The notes beneath the pieces were generated by a model. The model was not told the DNA's origin. It was given only the letters and a program-made list of their open reading frames with translations, and did not search any database. 20,079 nucleotides of DNA, from positions 1-20,079 of the forward strand of contig JAEYSS010000164.1 of NCBI GenBank assembly GCA_023434425.1, read 5' to 3'. Positions within the stretch are counted from its first letter, which is position 1, and each line of letters starts with the position of its first letter. A program made the translations under genes and the position numbers. Shown here piece by piece: positions 7,482-15,584 of the stretch. This DNA comes from Pseudomonadota bacterium. GTDB taxonomy: Bacteria; Pseudomonadota; Alphaproteobacteria; Ferrovibrionales; Ferrovibrionaceae.

Positions 7482-7569
7482 CGTCATGCCCGGCCTTGTG
7501 CCGGGCATCCACGCCTTCCTTGCTGACGCCGTTAAGACGTGGATGGCCGGGACAGGCCCGGCCATGACG
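7482..7569. repeat. Intergenic hairpin repeat, copy B
   Basis: The left half (7482-7514) has the self-complementary core CCCGGCCTTGTGCCGGG; the right half (7535-7569) has GGCCGGGACAGGCCCGGCC. The halves are inverted relative to each other (CGTCATG at the left edge, CATGACG at the right edge). The copy lies between the convergent GntR and orphan binding-protein genes and may terminate both. Confidence 0.85.
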
Positions 7570-7593
7570 TGTTGGGGTGAGGCGAGCCGACCC

Positions 7594-8799
7594 TCAAAAC
7601 GCCGCCATCTTACAACTTGTCGGCAGCGCGGTGTCGGCCGCCTTCACCACGCCGGCCGTCTTCCAGCCCCAGCCGGTCTTTTCCTCGTCATGCTTCATGC
7701 CGCCGTCCAGCGGGCCGAAGGAGACGACGTGCAGATCCTGCAGCACCTGGTGGTCGCTGGCACGCAGCGTCGCCGTGCCGCCATACATCGTCGTGCGGCT
7801 CGCGCCGGTCAGCGCCGCGGCCAGCGCCCTGGGCTCGGCGCTCTTCGTCTTCACCACGGCGTCATGCAGCATGTCCATCAGCAGGCGCGCGCGCGGCACG
7901 TTGAAACTGCCGCCGAACCGCGTGCGGTAGTCGGCATCCAGGCTGTCGCTCATCGGCAGGTTGGAATGGCCTTCGATCACCGCGAAGACGCGATGCGCCA
8001 GACCGGTCTGGCGCACCGCCGTCGGGCTGCCGATGCCGCTGGCGTAATAGGTATACCAGCCGGCCTGCAGGTTGGCGTCGGCCGCCGATTTCAGCAGCAG
8101 CGCCAGATCGTTGCCCCAGTTGCCGGTGATCACGCTGTCGGCGCCGCTCGCCTTGATCTTCGCCACGTAAGGGCTGAAGTCGTTGATCTTCGCCAGCGGA
8201 TGCAGTTCGTCGCCGACGATCTCGATATCGGGGCGATGCATCTTCAGCATGGCAAGTGCCGCCGCGCGCACCGCCTGGCCGAAGGAATAATCCTGGTTGA
8301 TCAGGTAGACGCGCTTGATCTGCGGCTGCGTGGCGATGAACTTCACCAGCGCCAGCATCTTCATGTCGGCATGGGCGTCGAAGCGGAAATGCGCCGGGCT
8401 GCATTTGTCGTTGGTCAGCGCCGGATCGATCGCCGAGATGTTGAGGAACAGCACGGCCTGCTGCGGATTGCGCTCATTATGCTTGGCGACGAATTCGTTC
8501 AGCGCGCCGGCGGCGGCCGAGGAATTGCCGGCGATGAAAATGCGGATGCCGGCATCGATGGCCTTCTGCGCCTGGATGATGGCTTCCTGCGCATTCAGCT
8601 TGTTGTCGAAACCGGTGATCTCGTAGGTCGCCTCTTTGCCGCTCAGCCGCTCACCCATCACGCGCAGATGGTTCAGCGCATTCTCGGTGACGGCAGCGGC
8701 CGGACCCGACAGCGGATCGATGAAGGCGATGCGCACCGGCACCTGGGCCTGGGACGAAACGGCGGCGAAAAACACAGCGGCAAAGGCGAGAATACGCAT
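7594..8799 (-). CDS. Orphan Liv-type periplasmic binding protein, paralogue of the one at 3621-4871
   Basis: This periplasmic solute-binding protein of the Peripla_BP_6 type has 401 residues. I chose the ATG that gives the signal peptide MRILAFAAVFFAAVSSQAQ (cut near residue 18) and has GGAG eight to twelve bases upstream; the open frame runs 39 codons further without a credible start. It shares long identical stretches with the liv binding protein: INQDYSFGQAVR, DELHPLAKI, KIKASGADSVITGNWG and the Cys pair (here Cys133 and Cys396 in TSCKMA). No permease or ATPase lies beside it. It may feed LivHMGF with a different ligand, or act with a transporter elsewhere. It converges on the GntR gene across repeat B. 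Confidence 0.9.
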   Translation of the reverse strand: MRILAFAAVFFAAVSSQAQVPVRIAFIDPLSGPAAAVTENALNHLRVMGERLSGKEATYEITGFDNKLNAQEAIIQAQKAIDAGIRIFIAGNSSAAAGALNEFVAKHNERNPQQAVLFLNISAIDPALTNDKCSPAHFRFDAHADMKMLALVKFIATQPQIKRVYLINQDYSFGQAVRAAALAMLKMHRPDIEIVGDELHPLAKINDFSPYVAKIKASGADSVITGNWGNDLALLLKSAADANLQAGWYTYYASGIGSPTAVRQTGLAHRVFAVIEGHSNLPMSDSLDADYRTRFGGSFNVPRARLLMDMLHDAVVKTKSAEPRALAAALTGASRTTMYGGTATLRASDHQVLQDLHVVSFGPLDGGMKHDEEKTGWGWKTAGVVKAADTALPTSCKMAAF

Positions 8800-8941
8800 C
8801 AAGCGCTCCAGTGAAACGAGGCTGGGCGCAAGGTAAGAAAAAGCTGCAGCGTTACAAGATGCAGACTGGAAGAATAACGTCAGTACACGCTCAACCGGGA
8901 GCGGGCATGACCGCATGTACGACCGTTCGGCGCGTAGTTCT

Positions 8942-8959
8942 CGCCAATCGGAATTGGCG
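8942..8959. promoter_or_regulatory. Inverted repeat upstream of the orphan binding-protein gene
   Basis: CGCCAAT-4-ATTGGCG is a perfect 7-bp inverted repeat about 143 bases upstream of the binding-protein start. It could be an operator, but no promoter hexamers could be placed with confidence around it. The rest of the 333-base gap 8800-9132 holds repeat C and no credible gene. Confidence 0.25.
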
Positions 8960-8970
8960 CCTCTTCACAT

Positions 8971-9114
8971 TGTCATGGCCGGGTTTGACCCGGCCATCCA
9001 CGCCTGCAGGAGTTGATGCAGGTATCGATGCCGGTGACCAAGACGGCTTGGGCAGCGACTGTTTTCGAGAATGTACAGGTAGACATGGATGGCCGGGTCA
9101 AGCCCGGCCATGAC
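8971..9114. repeat. Intergenic hairpin repeat, copy C
   Basis: The left half (8971-9004) carries GGCCGGGTTTGACCCGGCC, the right half (9082-9114) carries GGCCGGGTCAAGCCCGGCC in inverted orientation. About 77 bases separate the two, the longest spacer seen in this window. The copy lies between the methyltransferase 3' end and the upstream region of the orphan binding protein. Confidence 0.88.
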
Positions 9115-9132
9115 GTGGAAGGATAAGGCGTA

Positions 9133-9939
9133 TCACGTACCGCGCGGATCGAATCTGTACCACGACATCAGATAGGGGCGACCCTCGGAGCAGAGCAGCC
9201 AGCGCTCGTTGTCGTTGATCACCTTCAGCTCGGCGAAGGGCGACAGGTCGCGCGCGCCGGTGGCAAAGCGGCGCGCGGTATGCGTAGCATCCGCCTGCTG
9301 CAGCAGGCGTTCGATCTTCTGCTGGATGTCGGGATACCATTCATGGATCTCGATGATCACGGTCGATTTGGCAAAGGCGCGGAAGGTATCGGCGGTGATG
9401 ATATCGAATTCCCCACCTTCGATATCGACCAGCAGCAGCGAATCCTCCAGATCCTGCGGCACGATCTGCGTATGGAAATCCGGTTTCGCCTCGCCCAGGA
9501 TCGTCACGCGGTCCTGCAACCCGTTCAGCGCGGCATTGCGCGCGATCACCTCGCGGCCCTTCTCGGTGATCTCGAAACAGTAGGATGTCTCGAACAGGTC
9601 GCCGACCAGCACGCCGAGACCGTAATAGCCGTCGGCGGCGCCCAGATCGATGAAGCTGCGCGGCTTGCGGCCCAGTCCGCTCAGGTCGTTCAGGATTTCC
9701 TGCTCATACAGGCCGAGGATCATGCCGCCGAGATCGGCCGAGCCCCAATGCGCGTCTTCCACCAGCTTCAGACCCTTGAACGGGCCATGGGCGATGGTGT
9801 TGGCGTAATGCAGCCGGATGCGCTCCGACAGGTTGCGCCGCGCATGCGCGATGGCGATGCCGAGCAGCTCGGGATGCTGCTGCGCCATATGGTTGAAGGT
9901 GACGCGCAGCGTGTCGGCGTGGCTCGGGGCGGTGCTCAT
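9133..9939 (-). CDS. FkbM-like SAM-dependent methyltransferase
   Basis: This protein of 268 residues has no signal peptide and is probably cytoplasmic. The SAM-binding motif I is FIDLGAADGYYG at residues 96-107. The FkbM-type acidic segment is VDIEGGEFDI at 171-180, followed by VIIEIHEWYP, which matches the usual order of motifs in FkbM-type small-molecule or sugar methyltransferases. The helical N-terminal third (residues 1-85) is unlike any domain I recognise. The ribosome site is weak (GAAAGA). It stands alone between two repeats, so context gives no substrate. Another class I methyltransferase family is possible, but methyl transfer itself is well supported. Confidence 0.75.
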   Translation of the reverse strand: MSTAPSHADTLRVTFNHMAQQHPELLGIAIAHARRNLSERIRLHYANTIAHGPFKGLKLVEDAHWGSADLGGMILGLYEQEILNDLSGLGRKPRSFIDLGAADGYYGLGVLVGDLFETSYCFEITEKGREVIARNAALNGLQDRVTILGEAKPDFHTQIVPQDLEDSLLLVDIEGGEFDIITADTFRAFAKSTVIIEIHEWYPDIQQKIERLLQQADATHTARRFATGARDLSPFAELKVINDNERWLLCSEGRPYLMSWYRFDPRGT

Positions 9940-9996
9940 GGGGTCTTTCTTCGATGGCTCAGCTCAGAAGCAATATTGCACGTACAACATCTCATT

Positions 9997-10115
9997 GTCA
10001 TGGCCGGGCTTGACCCGGCCATCCACGCCTTGCGGCGTTTCGGTCTGCGCTGTTGCTGCAAGTTTTCGCTGAACAAGTTTAGACGTGGATGGCCGGGTCA
10101 AGCCCGGCCATGACA
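9997..10115. repeat. Intergenic hairpin repeat, copy D
   Basis: The left half has the core GGCCGGGCTTGACCCGGCC near 10002-10020; the right half has GGCCGGGTCAAGCCCGGCC at 10091-10109. The edges TGTCATG and CATGACA are inverted. It occupies most of the gap between the methyltransferase start and the end of maeB. Confidence 0.88.
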
Positions 10116-10130
10116 CAAGGGGGATAGTCA

Positions 10131-10180
10131 GCGCGTTATACGCCGCCCCACGCCCGCTTTAACGCGCGTTATACGCCGCC
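10131..10180. repeat. 17-bp direct repeat spanning the end of maeB
   Basis: GCGCGTTATACGCCGCC occurs at 10131-10147 and again at 10164-10180, 33 bases apart. The second copy encodes the last codons of maeB (AAYNA); the first lies just after the stop. It looks like a small duplication of the gene end. Confidence 0.8.
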
Positions 10181-12435
10181 AGTGCCGCGAGATTGACGAT
10201 GTCGCTGACACTGGCGCCCATCTGCGCGATCTGCACCGGCTTTTCCAGGCCGATCAGCAGCGGGCCGATCACGGTGCCGCCGCCGAGATCCTGCATCAGC
10301 TGAGTGGAGAGCAAAGCCGAATGCAGGCCGGGCATGATCAGCACATTGGCAGGTCCGGACAGGCGGCAGAAGGGATAGAGCTTCATCAGCTCGGCATCCA
10401 GCGCCACGCGGGCATTCAGCTCGCCGTCATATTCGAAATCGACCTTGTGGCCGCCGGCTTCCAGCGCATCCAGTTCCATCACCGCCTGGCGCACGGTTTC
10501 CACCACGCCGCCCGGCGCGTTGCCGAAGTTGGAATGCGACAGCAGGGCCACGCGCGGTTCGGCGCCGAGCTGGCGCGCCGCGCGCGCCGCATGGATGGCA
10601 ATCTGGCAGAGATCGCTGGCCGAGGGAGTCTCGGTCACCGAGGTATCGGCGACGAAGACCGTACGCCCCTTGGCGACGATGATGCTGAGACCCATTACGC
10701 GCTGGCCCCGCTGGGCGTCGATCGCCATGCGGATGCCGTCGTAGCTGACCGAATAGGTGCGCGTCACGCCGGTGATCATCGCATCGGCATGGCCTTTCGC
10801 CACCATGCAGGCGGCGAAGACATTGCGGTCGAGATTGACGTAGCGCTGCGCATCGCGATGCAGCAGGCCGCGGCGCTGGTGCCGGCGATACAGGAAGTCG
10901 GTGTATTCGGCGTTATGCTCGCTGATGCGGGCATTGTGGATTTCGCAGCCCTCCAGGTTCTGCAGGCCGATGGCCTTCATGGTGGCTTCGATCCGCTCGC
11001 TGCGGCCGATCAGGATCGGGGTGCCATAGCCCGCCGCCCGGAACTCCAATGCAGCGCGAATGACGGTTTCTTCCTCGCCCTCGGCGAAGACGACGCGTCT
11101 CGGATTCTGCACCACCTGGTCGAAGAAGATCTGCAGCGAGCCGACCGTGGGGTTCAGGCGCGCACGCAGCCTGGCGGCATAGGCGGCCCAGTCGGTGATC
11201 GGCTTGCGCGCGACGCCCGATTTCACCGCCGCCTTGGCGACCGCCAGCGGCACGTCGACGATCAGGCGCGGATCGAAGGGCGAGGGGATGATATAGCCCG
11301 GGCCGTATTTCGGCCGGTCGCCCTTGTAGGCGGCGGCCACCTCGTCGGGCACATCCTGGCGCGCCAGCTTGGCGATGGCCTCGGCGGCGGCGATCTTCAT
11401 CTCGTCGTTGATCGTCCTGGCGCGCACATCCAGCGCGCCGCGGAAAATATACGGGAAGCCCAGCACGTTATTGACCTGGTTCGGGTAGTCCGAACGCCCC
11501 GTCGCCATGATGACGTCGCCGCGCGTGGCCAGCGCATCCTCCGGGGTGATTTCCGGATCGGGATTGGCCATGGCGAAGACGATGGGATTCGGCCCCATCG
11601 CGCGCAGCATGTCGGGCGTCACCGCACCCTTGGCCGACAGGCCGAAGAACACATCGGCGCCCTTCATGGCGTCTTCCAGCGTGCGCGCATCGGTTTTCAC
11701 CGCATGCGCCGACTTCCACTGGTTCATGCCGTCGGTGCGGCCCTGGTAGACCACGCCCTTGGTGTCGCAGAGGATGACATTCTCATGCCGCATCCCCATC
11801 GCCTTCATCAGCTCGGTGCAGGCGATGCCGGCGGCACCGGCGCCGTTCACCACCATCCTGGCATCCTTGATATCGCGCCCGGTCAGCTGCAGCGCATTGA
11901 TCATGCCGGCGGCGGCGATGATGGCCGTGCCATGCTGGTCGTCATGGAAGATCGGAATGTCCATCAGCTCGCGCAGGCGCTGCTCGATCACGAAGCATTC
12001 CGGCGCCTTGATGTCTTCCAGGTTGATGCCACCGAAGCTGGGGCCGAGATAGCGCACCGCGTTGACGAATTCGTCGACATTCTCGGTATCGACTTCCAGG
12101 TCGATGCAGTCGACATCGGCGAAGCGCTTGAACAGCACCGCCTTGCCTTCCATCACCGGCTTGCCGGCGAGCGCGCCGAGATTGCCTAAGCCCAGCACCG
12201 CGGTGCCGTTCGAGATCACCGCCACCATGTTGCCGCGCGAGGTATAGTCGTAGGCGGTGTCGGGATTCTTCTGGATCTCCAGGCAGGGTGCGGCGACGCC
12301 GGGCGAATAGGCCAGGCTGAGGTCGCGGGTCGTCGCCATCGGCTTGGTCGGCACGACTTCCAGCTTGCCGGGCTGGCCCATCTTGTGAAATTCGAGGGCG
12401 TCGTCGTAGAGGGACGGGCTTTTCGAGTCGCTCAT
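10159..12435 (-). CDS. maeB: NADP-dependent malic enzyme with phosphotransacetylase-like C-terminal domain
   Basis: This cytoplasmic enzyme oxidatively decarboxylates malate to pyruvate and CO2, giving NADPH and linking the TCA cycle to gluconeogenesis and lipid precursors. At 758 residues it has the length of the hybrid MaeB type. The N-terminal malic domain contains SPGVAAPCLEI, the segment GLGNLGALAGKPVMEGK (82-98) and the metal/catalytic stretch FHDDQHGT (163-170). The NAD(P)-binding turn is NGAGAAGIA (197-205). From about residue 445 a PTA_PTB domain follows (AEGEEETVIRAALEF, later LLSHSNFGNAPGG), which in this family is regulatory, binds acetyl-CoA-type effectors and lacks transacetylase activity. 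It is divergent from mutS. Confidence 0.96.
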   Translation of the reverse strand: MSDSKSPSLYDDALEFHKMGQPGKLEVVPTKPMATTRDLSLAYSPGVAAPCLEIQKNPDTAYDYTSRGNMVAVISNGTAVLGLGNLGALAGKPVMEGKAVLFKRFADVDCIDLEVDTENVDEFVNAVRYLGPSFGGINLEDIKAPECFVIEQRLRELMDIPIFHDDQHGTAIIAAAGMINALQLTGRDIKDARMVVNGAGAAGIACTELMKAMGMRHENVILCDTKGVVYQGRTDGMNQWKSAHAVKTDARTLEDAMKGADVFFGLSAKGAVTPDMLRAMGPNPIVFAMANPDPEITPEDALATRGDVIMATGRSDYPNQVNNVLGFPYIFRGALDVRARTINDEMKIAAAEAIAKLARQDVPDEVAAAYKGDRPKYGPGYIIPSPFDPRLIVDVPLAVAKAAVKSGVARKPITDWAAYAARLRARLNPTVGSLQIFFDQVVQNPRRVVFAEGEEETVIRAALEFRAAGYGTPILIGRSERIEATMKAIGLQNLEGCEIHNARISEHNAEYTDFLYRRHQRRGLLHRDAQRYVNLDRNVFAACMVAKGHADAMITGVTRTYSVSYDGIRMAIDAQRGQRVMGLSIIVAKGRTVFVADTSVTETPSASDLCQIAIHAARAARQLGAEPRVALLSHSNFGNAPGGVVETVRQAVMELDALEAGGHKVDFEYDGELNARVALDAELMKLYPFCRLSGPANVLIMPGLHSALLSTQLMQDLGGGTVIGPLLIGLEKPVQIAQMGASVSDIVNLAALAAYNAR

Positions 12436-12489
12436 TTTTCTCTGCGGTTTTCCGGTTTTGCTCAGCGAGGTATTTCGCTCCCGGCGAGC

Positions 12490-12517
12490 ATCATAAGGCC
12501 AAGGCCGGAGGGGTTAA
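12490..12517 (-). promoter_or_regulatory. Putative maeB promoter
   Basis: On the minus strand TTAACC (12512-12517) and a good -10 box TATGAT (12490-12495) are 16 bases apart, placing transcription start about 50 bases before the maeB ATG. The -35 box is weak (four of six). No mutS promoter could be recognised in the same gap. Confidence 0.35.
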
Positions 12518-12590
12518 AAGGGCCGTCGCCTGTGGTATGTCTGCGGCCTTCCCGATTTCACATCCGAGTCGCGCCTTTACCCTCGACGGC

Positions 12591-15248
12591 ATGAACAAAC
12601 CCGAACTGAATCTCCCCCCCGGCACCTCCCCCCTGATGGCTCAATATTTGAGCATCAAGGCGGCCTATCCGGACTGCCTGCTGTTCTACCGCATGGGGGA
12701 TTTCTACGAACTGTTCTTCGAGGATGCCGCCAGGGCCGCCCGGGCGCTGGATATCGCGCTGACCAAGCGGGGCGAACATGATGGCGAGCCGATCCCGATG
12801 TGCGGCGTGCCGGTCCATGCGGCGGAAGCCTATCTCTCCCGCCTGATCCGCCAGGGTTTCCGGGTCGCCGTCTGCGAACAGATCGAGGATCCCGCCGAAG
12901 CGAAGAAGCGCGGCTCCAAGTCGGTGGTGAAGCGCGATGTCGTCCGTGTGGTCACGCCGGGCACCATCACCGAGGACAGCCTGCTCGATGCGCGGCGCAA
13001 CAATTACCTTGCTGCACTTGCACAAAGCGGCGGTTCCGACGGCCCGCTCGCACTCGCCTGGCTTGATCTCTCGACCGGCGAATTCGGCCTGACCGAGACG
13101 ACCACGGCCAGTCTCGGCGCCGATCTGGCCCGCGTCAGCCCGCGCGAACTGGTGCTGCCCGAGGGCATGCTGGCCAGGGCCGGGCTGCGGGCGATGTTCG
13201 AACAGCTCGATGTCGCGCTCTCGCCGCTGCCCGCGGCGCGGTTCGACAGCCAGGCCGGCGAACGGCGGCTGAAAGCGGCACTCGCCGTCTCGGCGCTGGA
13301 GGCTTTCGGCGCTTTCAGCCGGGCCGAATTCTGCGCCGCCGGCGCGCTGCTCGATTACGTCGACCTGACGCAATGCGGCAAGCTGCCCCGGCTCGATCCG
13401 CCGGTGAAACAGCCGCCGCTCAGCGTGATGGCGATCGACCCGGCCACAAGGCGCAATCTCGAACTGGTGGAAACGACGTCCGGCAGCCGCGACGGCGCGC
13501 TGCTCGACTGCATCGATGTCACGCTGACCGGGGCCGGCGCGCGACTGCTGGCGCAGAGGCTGCAGGCGCCGCTGACCGACCCGCAGCAGATCGCCGCACG
13601 CCACGATGCGGTGGCCATGCTGGTCGACACCACGCGGCTGCGCGCCGATATTCGCACGGCGCTGGCGAAAGTGCCGGATCTGGCGCGCGCGCTGTCGCGG
13701 GTTTCTCTTGGTCGCGGCGGCCCGCGCGATCTGTCTTCCTTACGCGATGGGCTGAGCCAGGCCGGTGCGCTGCGCCAGCGTCTGGCCGGGGAAAGCACGC
13801 TGCCTGCCGAGTTGATACACCTGCGCGATGCGCTGGGCGATCATGCCGCGCTGGTGCAGAGCTTGAGCGACGCGCTGGCCGAGGAACTGCCGCTCTTGCA
13901 GCGCGACGGCAATTTCGTGCGCGCCGGTCATCACGCGCCGCTCGATGAATTGAGGATGCTGCGGGATGAAAGCCGCCGGCATATTGCGCAGCTTCAGGAC
14001 AAGTATGCGACTGATACTGGCATCAGCGGCCTGAAGATCCGGCATAACAACGTGCTGGGCTATTATATCGAGATCACGCCCGCGCATGCGCCGAAGATGG
14101 GCCAGCAGTATATCCATCGCCAGACCATGGCCAATGCCATGCGCTATGCCACGCCCGAGCTGGGTGAACTCGAAAGCAAGATCAGCCAGGCCGCCGACCG
14201 CGCGCTGGCGCTGGAACTGGAGATCTTCGAGCGCCTGTGCAGCGAGGTGCTGGGCCATGCGCAAGGCATCACCCGCGCTGCTGCCGCGCTGGCCGCGCTC
14301 GATGTGTCGTCGGCGCTGGCCGAGCTTGCCGTGCAGCGCCGCTGGGTGCGGCCGCAGGTCGATGACTCGCTCAGATTCTGTATCACCGGCGGCCGGCATC
14401 CGGTGGTGGAAACCGCACTGGAGCGCGCCGGGCAGGGCGAGCGTTTCGTCGCCAACGACTGCGACCTGTCGGAAGGCCAGAAGCTCTGGCTGCTCACCGG
14501 TCCGAACATGGCCGGCAAATCCACCTTCCTGCGCCAGAATGCGCTGATCGCAGTCCTCGCACAAATGGGCAGTTTCGTGCCGGCGATGAAGGCGGAGCTG
14601 GGCGTGGTGGATCGCCTGTTCAGCCGCGTCGGTGCCGCCGACGATCTAGCGCGCGGACGCAGCACTTTCATGGTCGAGATGGTCGAGACCGCGGCGATTC
14701 TTCATCAGTCGGGCAGCCGCGCGCTGGTGATCCTCGACGAGATCGGCCGCGGCACCGCGACTTTCGATGGCCTCTCCATCGCCTGGGCAGTCGTGGAATA
14801 CCTGCATGAAAAGAACCGCTGCCGCGGGCTGTTCGCCACGCATTACCACGAACTCACCGCGCTCAGCGCGAAACTGCCGCAGCTCAGCAATCATACGCTG
14901 AAGGTGAAGGAGTGGGAGGGCGAGCTGGTCTTCCTGCACGAGGTCGGCCCCGGTGCTGCGGATCGCAGCTACGGCATCCAGGTGGCGAAGCTCGCCGGGC
15001 TGCCGGCCGGTGTGCTGTCGCGGGCCGCGGAGGTTCTGCATGCGCTGGAGCAGTCCGACCAGACCGGCAGGTCGGCCAAGCTGGTCGACGACCTGCCGTT
15101 ATTCTCGCTCGCCGCGCCCGCCAAAGTCGCCGCTGCAACTGCGCCGCCCTCCGCAGTCGAGACCGCGCTGACCAAAGCCGATATCGACGCGCTGTCGCCG
15201 AAACAGGCGCTCGACCTGCTCTATCAGCTCAAGGCGCTGATTAAGTAG
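12591..15248 (+). CDS. mutS: DNA mismatch repair ATPase MutS
   Basis: MutS binds base mismatches and small loops and recruits MutL in post-replicative repair. The protein has 885 residues from the ATG at MNKPELNL; an in-frame ATG at 12537 would add 18 residues that do not resemble MutS. The mismatch-binding motif is F38-Y39-E40 in GDFYELFFEDA; Phe38 stacks on the mispair and Glu40 contacts it. Connector, core and clamp domains follow, then the ATPase with Walker A GPNMAGKST (637-645), the conserved DDLARGRSTFMVEM, Walker B LVILDEIGRGTATFDGLS (from 712) and FATHYHEL. The helix-turn-helix tail ends DLLYQLKALIK. The protein looks complete. Repeat E, a strong hairpin, follows directly and probably terminates it. 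Confidence 0.97.
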   Translation: MNKPELNLPPGTSPLMAQYLSIKAAYPDCLLFYRMGDFYELFFEDAARAARALDIALTKRGEHDGEPIPMCGVPVHAAEAYLSRLIRQGFRVAVCEQIEDPAEAKKRGSKSVVKRDVVRVVTPGTITEDSLLDARRNNYLAALAQSGGSDGPLALAWLDLSTGEFGLTETTTASLGADLARVSPRELVLPEGMLARAGLRAMFEQLDVALSPLPAARFDSQAGERRLKAALAVSALEAFGAFSRAEFCAAGALLDYVDLTQCGKLPRLDPPVKQPPLSVMAIDPATRRNLELVETTSGSRDGALLDCIDVTLTGAGARLLAQRLQAPLTDPQQIAARHDAVAMLVDTTRLRADIRTALAKVPDLARALSRVSLGRGGPRDLSSLRDGLSQAGALRQRLAGESTLPAELIHLRDALGDHAALVQSLSDALAEELPLLQRDGNFVRAGHHAPLDELRMLRDESRRHIAQLQDKYATDTGISGLKIRHNNVLGYYIEITPAHAPKMGQQYIHRQTMANAMRYATPELGELESKISQAADRALALELEIFERLCSEVLGHAQGITRAAAALAALDVSSALAELAVQRRWVRPQVDDSLRFCITGGRHPVVETALERAGQGERFVANDCDLSEGQKLWLLTGPNMAGKSTFLRQNALIAVLAQMGSFVPAMKAELGVVDRLFSRVGAADDLARGRSTFMVEMVETAAILHQSGSRALVILDEIGRGTATFDGLSIAWAVVEYLHEKNRCRGLFATHYHELTALSAKLPQLSNHTLKVKEWEGELVFLHEVGPGAADRSYGIQVAKLAGLPAGVLSRAAEVLHALEQSDQTGRSAKLVDDLPLFSLAAPAKVAAATAPPSAVETALTKADIDALSPKQALDLLYQLKALIK

Positions 15249-15264
15249 TTTAGGTTAGCAAAAT

Positions 15265-15356
15265 CGTCATCCTCGGGCTTGTCCCGAGGATCCATCTGTC
15301 GCATCCCGCACGCGACAGCCACGGGATGGACCCTCGGGACAAGCCCGAGGGTGACG
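15265..15356. repeat. Intergenic hairpin repeat, copy E
   Basis: A 92-base inverted element starts 16 bases after the mutS stop. The outer arms contain CCTCGGGCTTGTCCCGAGG (15270-15288) and CCCTCGGGACAAGCCCGAGGG; a smaller perfect inverted repeat CTGTCGC/GCGACAG lies in the middle. It is the Leu/Ser-coding variant of the same hairpin family as copies B-D and may serve as the mutS terminator. Confidence 0.85.
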
Positions 15357-15386
15357 GTTGATGGGGTGGCGCTGCTCAAGGCTTAG

Positions 15387-15464
15387 GACGTGGATGGCCG
15401 GAACAAGTCCGGCCATGACAATTATTAGTGTGTCATGCCCGGGCTTGACCCGGGCATCCACGCC
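15387..15464. repeat. Intergenic hairpin repeat halves F and G in reversed order
   Basis: Half F (15387-15420) is a right-type half, GACGTGG then GGCCGGAACAAGTCCGGCC and CATGACA. Half G (15431-15464) is a left-type half, TGTCATG then CCCGGGCTTGACCCGGG and ATCCACGCC. Relative to copies B-D their order is swapped, so they meet at their outer edges. The remaining 15465-15584 holds no credible gene; a 12-bp palindrome CCGGCGCGCCGG lies at 15527-15538. Confidence 0.8.
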
Positions 15465-15584
15465 TTTTCCTTTGCTCACCCCCGCGCCCCGCTGCGCCCT
15501 CGGCTACCGCGATGCCGGACGATCTGCCGGCGCGCCGGACGCGGCGCGCTTTGTCCGACCGCCTGCCGGGTATATCGTCAGGTG

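Noticed and set aside
8811..9113. Plus-strand frame of 100 codons with WPGLTRPSTP and HGWPGQARP peptides
   Set aside because: These peptides are the chance translation of the two halves of hairpin repeat C; there is no ribosome site or coding-like codon use outside the repeat.
7482..10115. The regularly spaced repeats B, C and D as a CRISPR array
   Set aside because: The copies are over 1 kb apart, are inverted half pairs, and no cas genes are present.
10321..12189. 622-codon plus-strand frame opposite maeB
   Set aside because: It is an antisense shadow of a fully recognisable malic enzyme; its composition is dominated by His, Arg and Gly with no domain.
12537..12590. Upstream ATG that would extend MutS by 18 residues
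   Set aside because: The extra residues do not resemble MutS N-termini and neither start has a clear ribosome site; the ATG at 12591 gives the usual distance to the FYE motif. Some doubt remains.
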